A DNA stretch of 64,000 nucleotides from Actinokineospora iranica (GTDB lineage Bacteria; Actinomycetota; Actinomycetes; Mycobacteriales; Pseudonocardiaceae): contig NZ_FMZZ01000008.1 in assembly GCF_900101685.1 (NCBI RefSeq), positions 62,001-126,000 on the forward strand, given 5' to 3'. The notes beneath the pieces are model-generated. The model ran no database searches and was not told where the DNA came from. It saw only the letters and a program-made list of their open reading frames with translations. The position numbers were made by a program, and so were the translations under genes. Below are positions 1 through 8,134 of the stretch, piece after piece (the stretch's first letter is position 1; every line of letters starts with the position of its first letter).

Positions 1-2
1 GG

Positions 3-947
3 GTGCACTTCTCCCTCTCCGGCGCGGAAGCGGTGGAGACGGCGCTGAAACTGGCCAGGGCCAACGGGTACAAGCGCACGGTGTCGATGGTGAACGGCTA
101 CCACGGCAAGTCGCTCGGCGCGCTGTCGGCCACAGCCAAGGACGTCTACCAGAGCCCGTTCCGCCCGCTCATCCCCGATTTCCTCCACCTGCCCTACGGC
201 GACCTCGACGCCCTGGCGGCCGAGCTGTCGGCGCACCCGGGCCAGGTCGCGGTGATCCTGGAGCCGGTGCAGGGCGAGGCAGGCGTCGTGATCCCGCCCG
301 CCGGATACCTGCGCGGCGTCGAGGCGCTGGTGCGCGAGCACGGCGGCTTCCTGATCCTGGACGAGGTGCAGACCGGCATGGGCCGCCTCGGCGAGTGGTG
401 GGGCGCCGACCTGGAGGGCGTCACCCCGGACGTCTTGCTGGCGGGCAAGGCGTTGGGCGGCGGCGTCATGCCGGTGTCCGCGGCCATCGCCAGCCGCAAG
501 GCGTTCAAGCCGTTCGACAAGGACCCGTTCCTGCACACCGGGACCTTCGCCGCGATGCCGGTGCTGATGGCCGCCGTGCGCGGCTCGATCCGGGCCCTGC
601 AAGAGGAGCGGCTGGTCACCCGGGCAATGGAGCTGGGTACCGCGCTGCTGCCGCGGATCGCCGAGATCGTCCAGCGCAACATCGGCCACCTCGTCAAGGA
701 GGTGCGCGGCCAAGGGCTGCTCATCGGCATCGAGCTGATCGAGCCGGGCCTGGCAGGCGAGCTGCTGACCGAGCTGTTCAACGCCGGTGTGGTCGCCAAC
801 CACTCGATGACCGGCAGCGCGGTCGTCCGGTTCACCCCGCCCGCGATCCTCACCGCGTCCGATGTGGACTTCCTGTTGACCGCGATAGACCAGGCCACCC
901 GCGACCTCGTCACGGGCTCGGCCACGATGCCGGAAGGCGGTAGGTGA
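3..947 (+). CDS. Class III (PLP-dependent) aminotransferase, 5' end outside the window
   Basis: This is the C-terminal 314 residues of a fold-type I, class III aminotransferase (the ornithine/acetylornithine/GABA aminotransferase superfamily). The reading frame is open to the window edge and the first visible residues match the internal SGAEAVE phosphate-binding motif, so the true start lies upstream. Visible signatures are the PLP-contacting Asp in ILDEVQTGMGR and the Schiff-base Lys in LLAGKALGGG. The family normally moves an amino group between an amino acid and an aldehyde or ketone. It sits 3 bp ahead of the SRPBCC gene and heads the visible part of the left operon. In an azoxy pathway it could make the amine that is later N-hydroxylated, but that role is inferred from context only. 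Confidence 0.85.
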   Translation: MHFSLSGAEAVETALKLARANGYKRTVSMVNGYHGKSLGALSATAKDVYQSPFRPLIPDFLHLPYGDLDALAAELSAHPGQVAVILEPVQGEAGVVIPPAGYLRGVEALVREHGGFLILDEVQTGMGRLGEWWGADLEGVTPDVLLAGKALGGGVMPVSAAIASRKAFKPFDKDPFLHTGTFAAMPVLMAAVRGSIRALQEERLVTRAMELGTALLPRIAEIVQRNIGHLVKEVRGQGLLIGIELIEPGLAGELLTELFNAGVVANHSMTGSAVVRFTPPAILTASDVDFLLTAIDQATRDLVTGSATMPEGGR

Positions 948-950
948 CCA

Positions 951-1439
951 GTGCGACACGTTGACCTGGAAGCGACAGTGCGCGGAGCCGACGCCGCGGC
1001 GGTGCTCGCCGAGCTCGTGCGGTTCGACCGCTACCCGGACCTGGCGCCGCACGTGCGCGCCACCGAGGTCCACCAGACCCTGCCCTCGGGCACCGGCAGC
1101 TCAAGCTGGGAGCTGCACTTCCGCAGCGGCCTGCTGCGCTGGACCGAGGCCGAGGTCTTCGACCTCGACGCGCTGACAGTGGCCTTCACCCAGGACGACG
1201 GCGACTTCGACACCTTCGCCGGAACCTGGACCTTCACCCAGGACGGCGCGGACGTGACCGTCGCGTTCGCCGCCGATTTCGACTTCGGCATCCCGTCCAT
1301 GGCGGGGATTCTCGACCCGATCGCCGAGCGGGTCATCCGGGAGACGGTGGCCTGGGCCATCGACGGCTCCTTCCCGGAGGTGTCCTTCGCGGGCGACCTC
1401 CTGCTCCAGCCCGCAGCAGCGGCCACACCTGGCCAGTAG
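951..1439 (+). CDS. SRPBCC (START-like) superfamily protein, polyketide cyclase/COQ10-like
   Basis: This 162-residue protein has the length and pattern of a SRPBCC/aromatase-cyclase fold: alternating beta strands and a long C-terminal amphipathic helix (ERVIRETVAWAIDGSF). The DRYPDLAPHV stretch near residues 25-35 resembles the start of COQ10/coenzyme Q-binding proteins. Such proteins bind hydrophobic ligands, and in biosynthetic clusters may act as cyclases, dehydratases or carriers. It starts with GTG just after the aminotransferase stop and is followed 15 bp later by the membrane protein, so it is probably co-transcribed. No catalytic residues can be assigned. It may present or protect a lipid-like intermediate (inference). 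Confidence 0.65.
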   Translation: MRHVDLEATVRGADAAAVLAELVRFDRYPDLAPHVRATEVHQTLPSGTGSSSWELHFRSGLLRWTEAEVFDLDALTVAFTQDDGDFDTFAGTWTFTQDGADVTVAFAADFDFGIPSMAGILDPIAERVIRETVAWAIDGSFPEVSFAGDLLLQPAAAATPGQ

Positions 1440-1454
1440 ACCCGGGAGTCCACA

Positions 1455-1961
1455 ATGGACCAGCTCAACCCCTACGAGACGCCCAAGACCTTCCAGCTGC
1501 ACCGCGCCGAGTACCTGTTCGGCGTGGCCGTGGTCACCGGCCTGATGATCGCGAACTTCAGCGAGCTGCGCTGGTGGGTCGTGGTGGCCGGATTCTTCTA
1601 CATCGACGTGATCGGCTACCTGCCCGGCGCCATCGCCTACAAGAAGGCCAACGGCGGGCCGGTGCCCAAGGTCTACTACGTGCTCTACAACGTCATGCAC
1701 AGCTTCATCACCCAGGGCGCGGTGATCCTGCTGTGGTGCCTGACGATCGGCCCCGAGTGGGCGCTGCTCATCATCCCGTTCCACCTCTTCGGCGACCGCG
1801 GCCTGTTCGGCAACTTCATGAAGCCCTTCGGGCTGCCGTTCGAGCCGGAAGCCCAGCCCACCTACCAGAAGATGCTGGACGACCTCGGCATCGATCAGAA
1901 GGCCCCGGCAGGCCACGGGCAGAAGACCGCCGAATCGCCCACACCGCAACCCGCGAGCTGA
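1455..1961 (+). CDS. Small polytopic membrane protein, candidate membrane-bound hydrazine synthase (VlmO-type)
   Basis: This 168-residue protein has about four hydrophobic segments (roughly residues 22-40, 42-60, 72-97 and 98-112) and a polar tail ending in a Pro/Ala-rich stretch. Candidate metal ligands lie at membrane edges: HRAEY near residue 16, VMHSF near 77, and PFHLFGDRGLFGN near 105. I do not recognise a widespread named domain. The call comes from context: it is directly followed by a diiron oxygenase, and a seryl-tRNA synthetase lies in the same cluster. Valanimycin-type azoxy clusters contain exactly such a pair, a membrane metalloenzyme that forms the N-N bond and a diiron azoxy synthase. 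The specific VlmO orthology is inferred and should be tested by profile search. Confidence 0.55.
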   Translation: MDQLNPYETPKTFQLHRAEYLFGVAVVTGLMIANFSELRWWVVVAGFFYIDVIGYLPGAIAYKKANGGPVPKVYYVLYNVMHSFITQGAVILLWCLTIGPEWALLIIPFHLFGDRGLFGNFMKPFGLPFEPEAQPTYQKMLDDLGIDQKAPAGHGQKTAESPTPQPAS

Positions 1962-1978
1962 AAGGACACCGAGTCGCG

Positions 1979-2953
1979 ATGACCCAGTCCATTGCCCCAG
2001 AAGCGGATTTCGACGCCGCGCCGACACTGCTCGACGGGGCCAAGAACCTCACCCTCACCGCGCAGCGCTGCGACCTCGCCTACTGGTTCACCGAGGTCGC
2101 CCAGGGCACCCTCGCCGGCCGGGGCGCCAGCGGGCACGGCCCGGACGCGGCGGTCCCGGACTTCATGCGCGAGGACGGGCCGCTGCGCCAGGCGCTGATC
2201 CTGGAGTTCGGTTTCCGCGCCCTGTCCGAGGAACTGGCCACCCGCCTGCTGGCGCACTACGTGGCCAACGCCCCGGGCATCCCGGAGATGGAGTTCTTCG
2301 CCACCCAGCTCATGGACGAGGCCCGGCACGCCCGCGTGTTCCGCAACCACCTGGTCGAACTCGGTGTGCCGCAGGACAAGCTGTTCGCCGAGATCGAGGA
2401 CATGACCGCGGAGTACCGGCGGCGCGTGCTGACGCCGGTCGAGGAGTTCTCGCTCGACATCGTGCGCGACCGCAAGGACTTCTACGGCGGCGTGGCGGTG
2501 TTCACCATCGTCATCGAGGGCGTCCTCGCGCCCGCGGCCGAGCTGAGCGAGCGCAAGTGGGGCGTGCTCGACCCGGCCGCCGGTGAGATCTCCCGGGGCA
2601 CCTCGATCGACGAGATCCGCCATCTGGTGGTCGGCAGCTCCGTCCTGCGCGAGCACCTGATCAAAGTCCCGGAGTACAAGCCGCGCCTGCTGGAAATCCT
2701 CGAGGGCGGGCGGAAGCTCTGGAACGAGGTGCCCGACCGGGAGTACGTCATCCACCGCGAAGAGCTGTTCCAGAAGGGGATGCACCAGCACGCCGACCTG
2801 GTCGGCGACTACGAGCTGTGGCCCGGTGTGCGGATGCTCGACACCACCCCGGACGAGCGCTACGACGCGGCCGAGCGGTGGACCGACGAGATGGCCGAGT
2901 CGCGGATGACCTACATGGGCCTGCCCGTCGACTGGCTGTCCGGCCCCGCCTGA
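1979..2953 (+). CDS. Ferritin-like non-heme diiron N-oxygenase, candidate azoxy synthase (VlmB-type)
   Basis: The protein has 324 residues, starting at the ATG at 1979 with AAAGGACACC upstream. It is all-helical with two ExxH motifs typical of ferritin-like diiron enzymes: E114-A-R-H117 (in MDEARHAR) and E212-I-R-H215 (in SIDEIRH). Further acidic ligands are plausible at E84/E85 and E180. The length fits R2-like oxygenases and AurF-type N-oxygenases. In valanimycin-type pathways a diiron enzyme carries out the four-electron oxidation of a hydrazine to the azoxy group. Its position right behind the small membrane protein, and the SerRS elsewhere in the cluster, support that role. Diiron family membership is well supported; the azoxy substrate is inferred. 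Confidence 0.75.
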   Translation: MTQSIAPEADFDAAPTLLDGAKNLTLTAQRCDLAYWFTEVAQGTLAGRGASGHGPDAAVPDFMREDGPLRQALILEFGFRALSEELATRLLAHYVANAPGIPEMEFFATQLMDEARHARVFRNHLVELGVPQDKLFAEIEDMTAEYRRRVLTPVEEFSLDIVRDRKDFYGGVAVFTIVIEGVLAPAAELSERKWGVLDPAAGEISRGTSIDEIRHLVVGSSVLREHLIKVPEYKPRLLEILEGGRKLWNEVPDREYVIHREELFQKGMHQHADLVGDYELWPGVRMLDTTPDERYDAAERWTDEMAESRMTYMGLPVDWLSGPA

Positions 2954-2986
2954 ACCCGATATCCCAGTAGACACAAGGAGAACGCC

Positions 2987-3217
2987 GTGTTCGAGACGCT
3001 CAAGAACATCCTCGTCGACAAGCTCAAGGTCTCCCCGGACCAAATCACCATGGAAGCGTCCAAAGAGGACGTCGAGCTGGACTCGCTGGCCGTGGTCGAG
3101 CTGTCGCTGGTGCTGGAGAAGGAACTCGGCCTCAAAATCAGCGACGACGAGCTGATCGAGGTCGAGACAGTCGGCGAGATCGTCGCCCTGATGACCGAGC
3201 GGAGCGTGACGGTCTGA
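2987..3217 (+). CDS. Acyl carrier protein
   Basis: This 76-residue acidic free-standing ACP has the phosphopantetheine attachment Ser at residue 33 in the motif VELDSLAVVEL. It starts with GTG after an AAGGAG ribosome binding site. The stop overlaps the ketosynthase start (TGATG at 3214-3218), so the two are translationally coupled. It is distinct from the second carrier protein at 7717 and the ACP domain inside the PKS. Pairing with a KAS II-type enzyme suggests it carries the growing or finished acyl chain in the left operon. Confidence 0.92.
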   Translation: MFETLKNILVDKLKVSPDQITMEASKEDVELDSLAVVELSLVLEKELGLKISDDELIEVETVGEIVALMTERSVTV

Positions 3218-4437
3218 TGGCGGGCCCCGGCGACGTCGCGGTGACCGGGCTCGGCCTGGTCACCCCCGGCGGGATCGGGGTCGAAGCAGGCTGGGCGGCC
3301 GTGCTGGCGGGCCGGTCGGCCGCGGCCCACGACCCCGTCCTGGCGAAGAACCCGGTGTCGATCTCCTGCCGGGTGCCGGGCTTCGATCCCGAGGCGTTAC
3401 TCGGTGGCCGCAGGGCGCACCGACTGGACCGGTTCGTGCAACTCGCGCTGGTCGCGGCCAAGGAGGCGGTGACCGACGCCGGACTGGACACCGCCGCCTG
3501 GGACGGCGCGCGGGTCGGCGTGGTCATCGGCAGCGCCGGTGGCGGCGCGGAGACCTTCGAGGCCCAGCACCGGGTGCTGCTGGAGGAGAACCCCGCGTGG
3601 GTCTCGCCGCTGCTGCTCCCGATGCACCTGTCCAACATGGCCGCGGGCCAGGTCGCCATGGAGTTCGGCGCCCGCGGCCCGAACATGGTGGTGGCGACGG
3701 CGTGCGCCTCGGGCGCCACGGCGATCGGGATCGCCCGGGACCTGCTGGCCCGCGACCGGTGCGACATCGTGCTGGCCGGGGGCACCGAGGCCCTGCTGAA
3801 CCCGGTCACCATGGCCGGGTTCGCCCGGATGGGCGCACTGTCCAAACGGGACGATCCGGCCGCGGCGTCGCGCCCGTTCGACATCGACCGGGACGGCTTC
3901 GTCGGCGCGGAGGGCGCGGCGGTGCTGGTCCTGGAACGGCTTTCGGACGCGCGGGCCGCGGGCAGGCGGGTCCGGGGCAGGGTGCTGGGCTACGGCGCCA
4001 CCGCCGACGCCCACCACGTCACCTCCCCGGACCCCGACGGCCGCGGCGTTCGCGCCGCGATCGACGCGGCCCTGGCCGAAGCGGGGGCGACGACGGGAGA
4101 TGTCGTGCACGTCAACGCGCACGGCACCTCCACCCCGCTCAACGACCTGGTCGAGGCGCAGGTGCTCGCCCGGGTCCTGCCGCACCGCCCGCTGGTCACC
4201 TCGACCAAGGGCGTGACCGGGCACATGATGGGCGCGGCTGGGGCGGCGGAAGCGGTCTTCGCCCTGCTCACCATGACCCACGGCGTGGTCCCGCCCACGG
4301 CGAACACGACCATGCTCGACCCGCGAATAGACATCGATGTGGCCCTGGCGGCCACGCCGGTGTCGCAGGGGCTGGTCCTGAGCAACTCGTTCGGCTTCGG
4401 CGGGCAGAACGCGGTGCTGGCCCTCGCGGCGGCATGA
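3217..4437 (+). CDS. Beta-ketoacyl-ACP synthase II (KAS II/FabF type)
   Basis: This 406-residue condensing enzyme of the thiolase fold has the full Cys-His-His set: nucleophile C163 in VATACASGAT, the first His in VNAHGTSTPLND, the second in KGVTGHMMGAAG, and a Gly-rich NSFGFGGQN close to the C-terminus. It would elongate acyl-ACP by decarboxylative condensation with malonyl-ACP. It is coupled to the ACP gene by a TGATG overlap. No chain-length-factor partner lies next to it, so this is a FabF-like homodimeric enzyme rather than a type II aromatic KS/CLF pair. It is the last gene of the left operon and is followed by a bidirectional hairpin. Confidence 0.9.
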   Translation: MAGPGDVAVTGLGLVTPGGIGVEAGWAAVLAGRSAAAHDPVLAKNPVSISCRVPGFDPEALLGGRRAHRLDRFVQLALVAAKEAVTDAGLDTAAWDGARVGVVIGSAGGGAETFEAQHRVLLEENPAWVSPLLLPMHLSNMAAGQVAMEFGARGPNMVVATACASGATAIGIARDLLARDRCDIVLAGGTEALLNPVTMAGFARMGALSKRDDPAAASRPFDIDRDGFVGAEGAAVLVLERLSDARAAGRRVRGRVLGYGATADAHHVTSPDPDGRGVRAAIDAALAEAGATTGDVVHVNAHGTSTPLNDLVEAQVLARVLPHRPLVTSTKGVTGHMMGAAGAAEAVFALLTMTHGVVPPTANTTMLDPRIDIDVALAATPVSQGLVLSNSFGFGGQNAVLALAAA

Positions 4438-4438
4438 G

Positions 4439-4478
4439 ACCCGGGCGGTGGCCTCGTTTCGCGGGCCGCCGCCCGGGT
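4439..4478. terminator. Bidirectional terminator between convergent genes
   Basis: A 15-bp arm (ACCCGGGCGGTGGCC) pairs with GGCCGCCGCCCGGGT across a 10-nt loop, with one G-T wobble, followed by TTCTT. It sits between the ends of the ketosynthase gene and the minus-strand EspG-like gene. Confidence 0.8.
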
Positions 4479-4483
4479 TCTTC

Positions 4484-5221
4484 TTAGGTGGCCAGGAGTT
4501 CGCCCAGCCGGGCGGCGAGCCGGGCGTTGTCGGCCGGGGTGAGGGTGGTCCACTCGGCGCCGTCGGGGCCGCGGGTGACGGAGAGAGCGTAGCGGCCCTG
4601 GTCGTTGTCGACCCAGACGACACCGGGCAGGCGACGCGGTTTCCCCTGCGGTGTGCGCGAAGTGAGGCCGAGGATTCCCGCGCGCAGCAGGGGCCGCTCC
4701 AGGACCGCCTTGAGCTGCCGCGACTCCGGCCCGCCTGCCTGCTCCAGCGCAGGCCGCATGAGGTTGCCCGGCTCGACAGGACGGCTGGCGGACAACGTGA
4801 TCGAGCGTCCCGGGCCGGGGCGGTTCCCGGGCACCAGATCGACCACCGACATGATCACAGCGGTGTCCCGCACCTCGCTGAGCCGCACGGTCTGCTCCCG
4901 CTGCACGGCCAGAACCGCCTGCCGCCCACGGGAAACAGCCAACGCCTTCCGCGGCCGCTCCCCACCCGCGGTGAGCATCACGACCAGGCTGACAGCCAAC
5001 TGGGGCGCGGCGAGCAGCCGCAGCGCGTCCTCAAGTTCAGGCACGGGCCTGCCGGACCGCACCAGCCCGTCGCGCTCCAACACCCGGTGGGTCACGGCTT
5101 TGATGCGCGCCCGCTCATCCAGCGTGTCCCCATGACTGGGAACCTCCAACGGAAACGGCACTGCGCCGAGCCCGAGATCGCTCCACAGCACGTCGAAACC
5201 GGCCAGCGACAGGGTGGCCAT
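4484..5221 (-). CDS. ESX/type VII secretion-associated EspG-like protein
   Basis: This 245-residue soluble protein has the architecture of the actinobacterial EspG family: an N-terminal LSLAGFDVLW motif, a central region alternating strands and helices, and a C-terminal DNARLAARLGELLA helix. EspG proteins are cytosolic chaperones that bind PE/PPE-type substrates before ESX secretion. The next gene upstream encodes a PPE-like protein, which fits a chaperone-substrate pair. The gap is only 7 bp. It is outside the biosynthetic logic of the surrounding cluster. Confidence 0.75.
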   Translation of the reverse strand: MATLSLAGFDVLWSDLGLGAVPFPLEVPSHGDTLDERARIKAVTHRVLERDGLVRSGRPVPELEDALRLLAAPQLAVSLVVMLTAGGERPRKALAVSRGRQAVLAVQREQTVRLSEVRDTAVIMSVVDLVPGNRPGPGRSITLSASRPVEPGNLMRPALEQAGGPESRQLKAVLERPLLRAGILGLTSRTPQGKPRRLPGVVWVDNDQGRYALSVTRGPDGAEWTTLTPADNARLAARLGELLAT

Positions 5222-5228
5222 CGCCCGC

Positions 5229-6488
5229 TCAGCCCCCGATCACCGGTGGGGCGGTCAGCTCATCGGGCCCGAACAGGTCGTTGGGGTCGGTCTCCTGCAG
5301 GTAGGTGGGTCGCTCGTGCTCGCTGTCCTCGCCGCCTTGCCCGCGCGCGCCACCCATGCCGCCCGTCCCCATGCCCGCCGCGCCCCGCCCCGCAGCGGTT
5401 CCCCCGCGCCCGGCGGCCGCATCGGCCCCCGCGGCCCCGATCCCCGAGGGCGCCCCACGCCCGGTGGCCGCACCCCGGCCCGCGTCCCCCGACCCACCGG
5501 CCCCCGGCCCACCGGCCCCGAACCCACCAGCCCCGAACCCACCGCGGCCTCCGGTCGTCCTGACGCCGGAGCGACCGCCCCCGAAGCTTCCGCCCCCGGG
5601 CACGAACCCGCCGCCGAACCCGATGGCCGGACCACCGGCGCCAACACTCTGACCGCCACCTTGCCGAAGGGAACCACCATCCGGTTGCTGTGCGCGTCCC
5701 CCGCCAGCCGGGTCAGTCCCCGAGTCCGGCGGGACGAAGGGGCGCCCCGACTCACCCGGCCCACCACGGAACTCCGGCGGGGCCACATCCCGCCCGCCAC
5801 CGTCACCGCCGCCCGAGTCGCCACCACCACCCCGACGGCCGCCGGAATCACCACCTGGCCCCACGGGAACCGGCGCAGGTCTCCCCACCCCATCCCCGCC
5901 GGGGTCAGGGGCCGGACCAGGGGCCGGGCCTGGGTCGAGAACGGGCGGCGGTATGAGTTCGGACAGGGAGATCACGGTCGACGCCAGCGCCGCGTCGCGC
6001 TGACTGAGCACGTGGACGGCTTCGCTGTGCGCGGCCTGGCTCTTCTCGAACTGCTCTTGAAGCTGCCAGCTGAGCGCGGCCATCCTGGCCGGGTCCGAAC
6101 CCGCGGCGGCGGCCATCTGCTCGGGGTTGTACGGCACCGGCTCGGGCATGGAGATCTTGGCCAGGTGCGCGGCATCGGCCTGCTCGCCGATCGACTGGCT
6201 CGCCGCCGTGAACACCTCGCTGCTCCGCATACTCCACTCGGCGATCTGGCCGAGCCGGTAGCGCATGGCGTCGGCCGCCTGCCCGGTCCACCCGGTCTCC
6301 GAGCCGAACGCGGCCCGCTGCAATGCCTCGGCCGCCCTGGCCAGCTCGGCGCCGACCTTCTTCCATTCCTCCGCCAGGGTGCGGACTTCGCCAGGCTGGG
6401 CACTCGCGGCCATCTCCACGAGCTTTTCGTGTTCGAGCCCCTGATAGTGCGCATTCGGCTGCGGCACGTGCCGTTCGCCCGGAGTCAT
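5229..6488 (-). CDS. PPE-like ESX substrate with a long Gly/Pro-rich tail
   Basis: This 419-residue protein has a helical N-terminal domain (residues about 1-170) resembling PPE/WXG-type folds, including the turn GWTGQAADAMRYRL. After it come roughly 200 residues of Pro, Gly, Asp and Arg with many GAGG/GRGG repeats, and a short acidic end. The low-complexity tail is typical of Pseudonocardiales PPE-like proteins that may be exported to or across the envelope. The gene is coupled to the EspG-like gene downstream and the lipoprotein gene upstream. The classic PPE dipeptide motif at residues 8-10 is not evident, so this is a relative rather than a mycobacterial-type PPE. Confidence 0.7.
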   Translation of the reverse strand: MTPGERHVPQPNAHYQGLEHEKLVEMAASAQPGEVRTLAEEWKKVGAELARAAEALQRAAFGSETGWTGQAADAMRYRLGQIAEWSMRSSEVFTAASQSIGEQADAAHLAKISMPEPVPYNPEQMAAAAGSDPARMAALSWQLQEQFEKSQAAHSEAVHVLSQRDAALASTVISLSELIPPPVLDPGPAPGPAPDPGGDGVGRPAPVPVGPGGDSGGRRGGGGDSGGGDGGGRDVAPPEFRGGPGESGRPFVPPDSGTDPAGGGRAQQPDGGSLRQGGGQSVGAGGPAIGFGGGFVPGGGSFGGGRSGVRTTGGRGGFGAGGFGAGGPGAGGSGDAGRGAATGRGAPSGIGAAGADAAAGRGGTAAGRGAAGMGTGGMGGARGQGGEDSEHERPTYLQETDPNDLFGPDELTAPPVIGG

Positions 6489-6501
6489 CCGGTCACCCTC
6501 C

Positions 6502-7080
6502 TCATGGCAGCTTGGGATCGATGATCCGCCCGATCAGCGTCGCGTTGGCACACGCTTTCGCGGTGTCGCCACGGCCACTGGAATTGGCGGTGATATGGGC
6601 CGAGGACGTTTCGGTTATCGCGATGAAGACGTCGCACGCGCCGTTTCCGCCGCCCATGTTCTCCAGTTTCGTGGCCTCGTGCCTGCCCACCTCGACAGGT
6701 GTGGGTGTTCCGCCGTGGTAGTTGCCGTCTTTCAGACCTGTGCGGGTGGAGAGGCTGACAGCCACTCCCCAGTCCCCGCTTTTGGTCCAGTCGCAGGACT
6801 TCGTCGTCCCACGGGTCGCGGGCTCGCCGGGAGCGAGGCCGAGTTCGCCGCGCTCGGTCTCCGACAGCAACTCGCACGGGTCCAGCGTGGCGAGTTCCGC
6901 GGCAGGACCGCCTGCGCCCACGGCTGACTTGGACGTCGTGGTGGTCGGCCGCGCGGTCGTCTTGGTCGTCGAGGTGACGTCGGAAGGAATCGCGACACCT
7001 GGTTCCTGGCTTGCGCACGCCGTCGCCGCGACCGCCAGCACGCTGACAATCAAGAACAGCTTGGGCATCCACCTGATCAC
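6502..7080 (-). CDS. DUF3558-like lipoprotein
   Basis: This 192-residue protein has a hydrophobic signal (KLFLIVSVLAVAATAC), with a lipobox ending at Cys 22. A Thr-rich linker follows, then a domain starting LDPCELLSETERGELGL that matches the pattern of actinobacterial DUF3558 lipoproteins, with paired cysteines (LDPC, SCDW, ACDVF, ACANA). It should be anchored on the outer face of the membrane. It lies in the ESX-like block and probably shares its operon. Its biochemical role is unknown. Confidence 0.75.
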   Translation of the reverse strand: MIRWMPKLFLIVSVLAVAATACASQEPGVAIPSDVTSTTKTTARPTTTTSKSAVGAGGPAAELATLDPCELLSETERGELGLAPGEPATRGTTKSCDWTKSGDWGVAVSLSTRTGLKDGNYHGGTPTPVEVGRHEATKLENMGGGNGACDVFIAITETSSAHITANSSGRGDTAKACANATLIGRIIDPKLP

Positions 7081-7095
7081 GAGCGTCCCCCGGGC

Positions 7096-7530
7096 TTAGT
7101 GGAAGTGGTCCGCGTTGCCTTCGTCGGCGCTGCGGTAATGGGCCATGCTGGCCGCTACGGCTTGGATGATGGTGTCGATCTCGGCGCTGAACGTGGTCAG
7201 CTTTTCTTGTGCGGAGTCCGCCAGTTGGCGGTCGAAAGCGCTGACCTGCTGTGCATAGCCACCGCCGAGCGGGGCTTCCCAGGTGAACTGAGAGAAGTCT
7301 CGACCCATACGAATCGCGGAGTCTTGGACAATCCGAAGTTGATCTATAATGGCGTTGGCCGTCTCGGGCGCGATGGTGAACTCGCCCGCTCCCGCCGCGG
7401 CGGAAAGGCCTCCCAGGGCGGCGAAACCGCCTCCGTCTGACGACGGTCGGCTGTGGGCCTCCATCCACTGCCGCATGATCGCCTGCGCTTGTTCCTGCGC
7501 TGGCGGCAGCGGTGACGTGCCGTCGGGCAT
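7096..7530 (-). CDS. Helical WXG-like hypothetical protein of the ESX block
   Basis: This 144-residue protein starts at the ATG at 7530, preceded by AGGGGGAG. An upstream GTG at 7560 has no such site. The second half is predicted helical (ETANAIIDQLRIVQDSAIRM and AQEKLTTFSAEIDTIIQAVA), like small ESX-associated helical proteins. I do not recognise a named family. It is the first gene of the four-gene minus-strand ESX-like block and ends 15 bp before the lipoprotein gene. Confidence 0.6.
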   Translation of the reverse strand: MPDGTSPLPPAQEQAQAIMRQWMEAHSRPSSDGGGFAALGGLSAAAGAGEFTIAPETANAIIDQLRIVQDSAIRMGRDFSQFTWEAPLGGGYAQQVSAFDRQLADSAQEKLTTFSAEIDTIIQAVAASMAHYRSADEGNADHFH

Positions 7531-7632
7531 GACTCCCCCTGTGCGTGACGGGTCGGCCACTAAGGGTATCGGGGCGGCCGCCGGTTGCCGAGGGTTTGGT
7601 TGGCAGATGACGACAATTGGTCATCTCTCCAG

Positions 7633-7659
7633 GTCAGTCGCCGGTCAGGGACGCATCAG
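7633..7659 (+). promoter_or_regulatory. Candidate SARP operator: three RTCAR repeats at 11-bp spacing
   Basis: GTCAG at 7633, GTCAG at 7644 and ATCAG at 7655 are spaced exactly 11 bp. The last repeat ends 57 bp before the start codon of the carrier-protein gene at 7717. Direct repeats one DNA turn apart are the known binding geometry of SARP activators. Similar triplets occur upstream of other operons of the cluster. Confidence 0.7.
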
Positions 7660-7716
7660 CCGGGACTGCTCTGATCGGGGTCGCGGAAGTGGGAAACCTG
7701 AACAACGGAGGCCGCC

Positions 7717-8112
7717 ATGCCCGAACGGACCCCGACAGTCGATGAGTTGCTGGCTGTGCCGCTCTCCGAGCGCCCTGACGCCCTGGAGGCCGTTGTCGTG
7801 GGGGAGTTTCGGGCGGCGCTGCTGATGGGGGCGGGGGAGGACTTGGCGCTGGACAAGGCTTTCTTCGAGTTGGGGCTGACCTCCCTGCGGATCACCGACG
7901 TGAAGCGGCGGTTGGAGGAGCGGTTGGGGTGTGACATCAGCGCCAACGCGTTGTTCAACCGGCCGACCGTGCGGGAACTGGTTGCCTACCTCATGACCGA
8001 CGTCCTCGCCGACGTTTTCCCGCGCCAGCAGGCAACTTCGGCGGCCGCGGCGGGTGCGGAGTCGGATCGGGTGTTTGTCGACGACATGCTCAAGGACCTT
8101 TACCGCGCCTGA
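7717..8112 (+). CDS. Carrier protein (PKS-type acyl carrier)
   Basis: This 131-residue single carrier domain has Ser 56 in FELGLTSLRIT as the phosphopantetheine site and a helix IV region FNRPTVRELVAYLM. It carries a C-terminal extension of about 40 residues (QQATSAAAAGAESDRVF and onwards) not found in plain ACPs. That tail could be a docking element for the PKS encoded 22 bp downstream. It is the first gene of the operon running to 16789 and lies behind a clear GGAGGCCGCC ribosome site and a SARP-type operator. It may deliver a starter or accept the finished chain. Confidence 0.88.
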   Translation: MPERTPTVDELLAVPLSERPDALEAVVVGEFRAALLMGAGEDLALDKAFFELGLTSLRITDVKRRLEERLGCDISANALFNRPTVRELVAYLMTDVLADVFPRQQATSAAAAGAESDRVFVDDMLKDLYRA

Positions 8113-8134
8113 AGCGCGTTCATCGGAGGCGGAC

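Noticed and set aside
194..925. Long minus-strand open frame opposite the aminotransferase, and similar long frames opposite most genes
   Set aside because: High-GC shadow frames: Arg/Ala/Pro-rich translations without motifs, fully inside genes with clear catalytic signatures on the other strand.
3217..4437. Type II aromatic PKS minimal system (KS plus ACP next to a SRPBCC cyclase-like gene)
   Set aside because: There is no chain-length factor, no dedicated ketoreductase and no second cyclase; the ketosynthase looks FabF-like.
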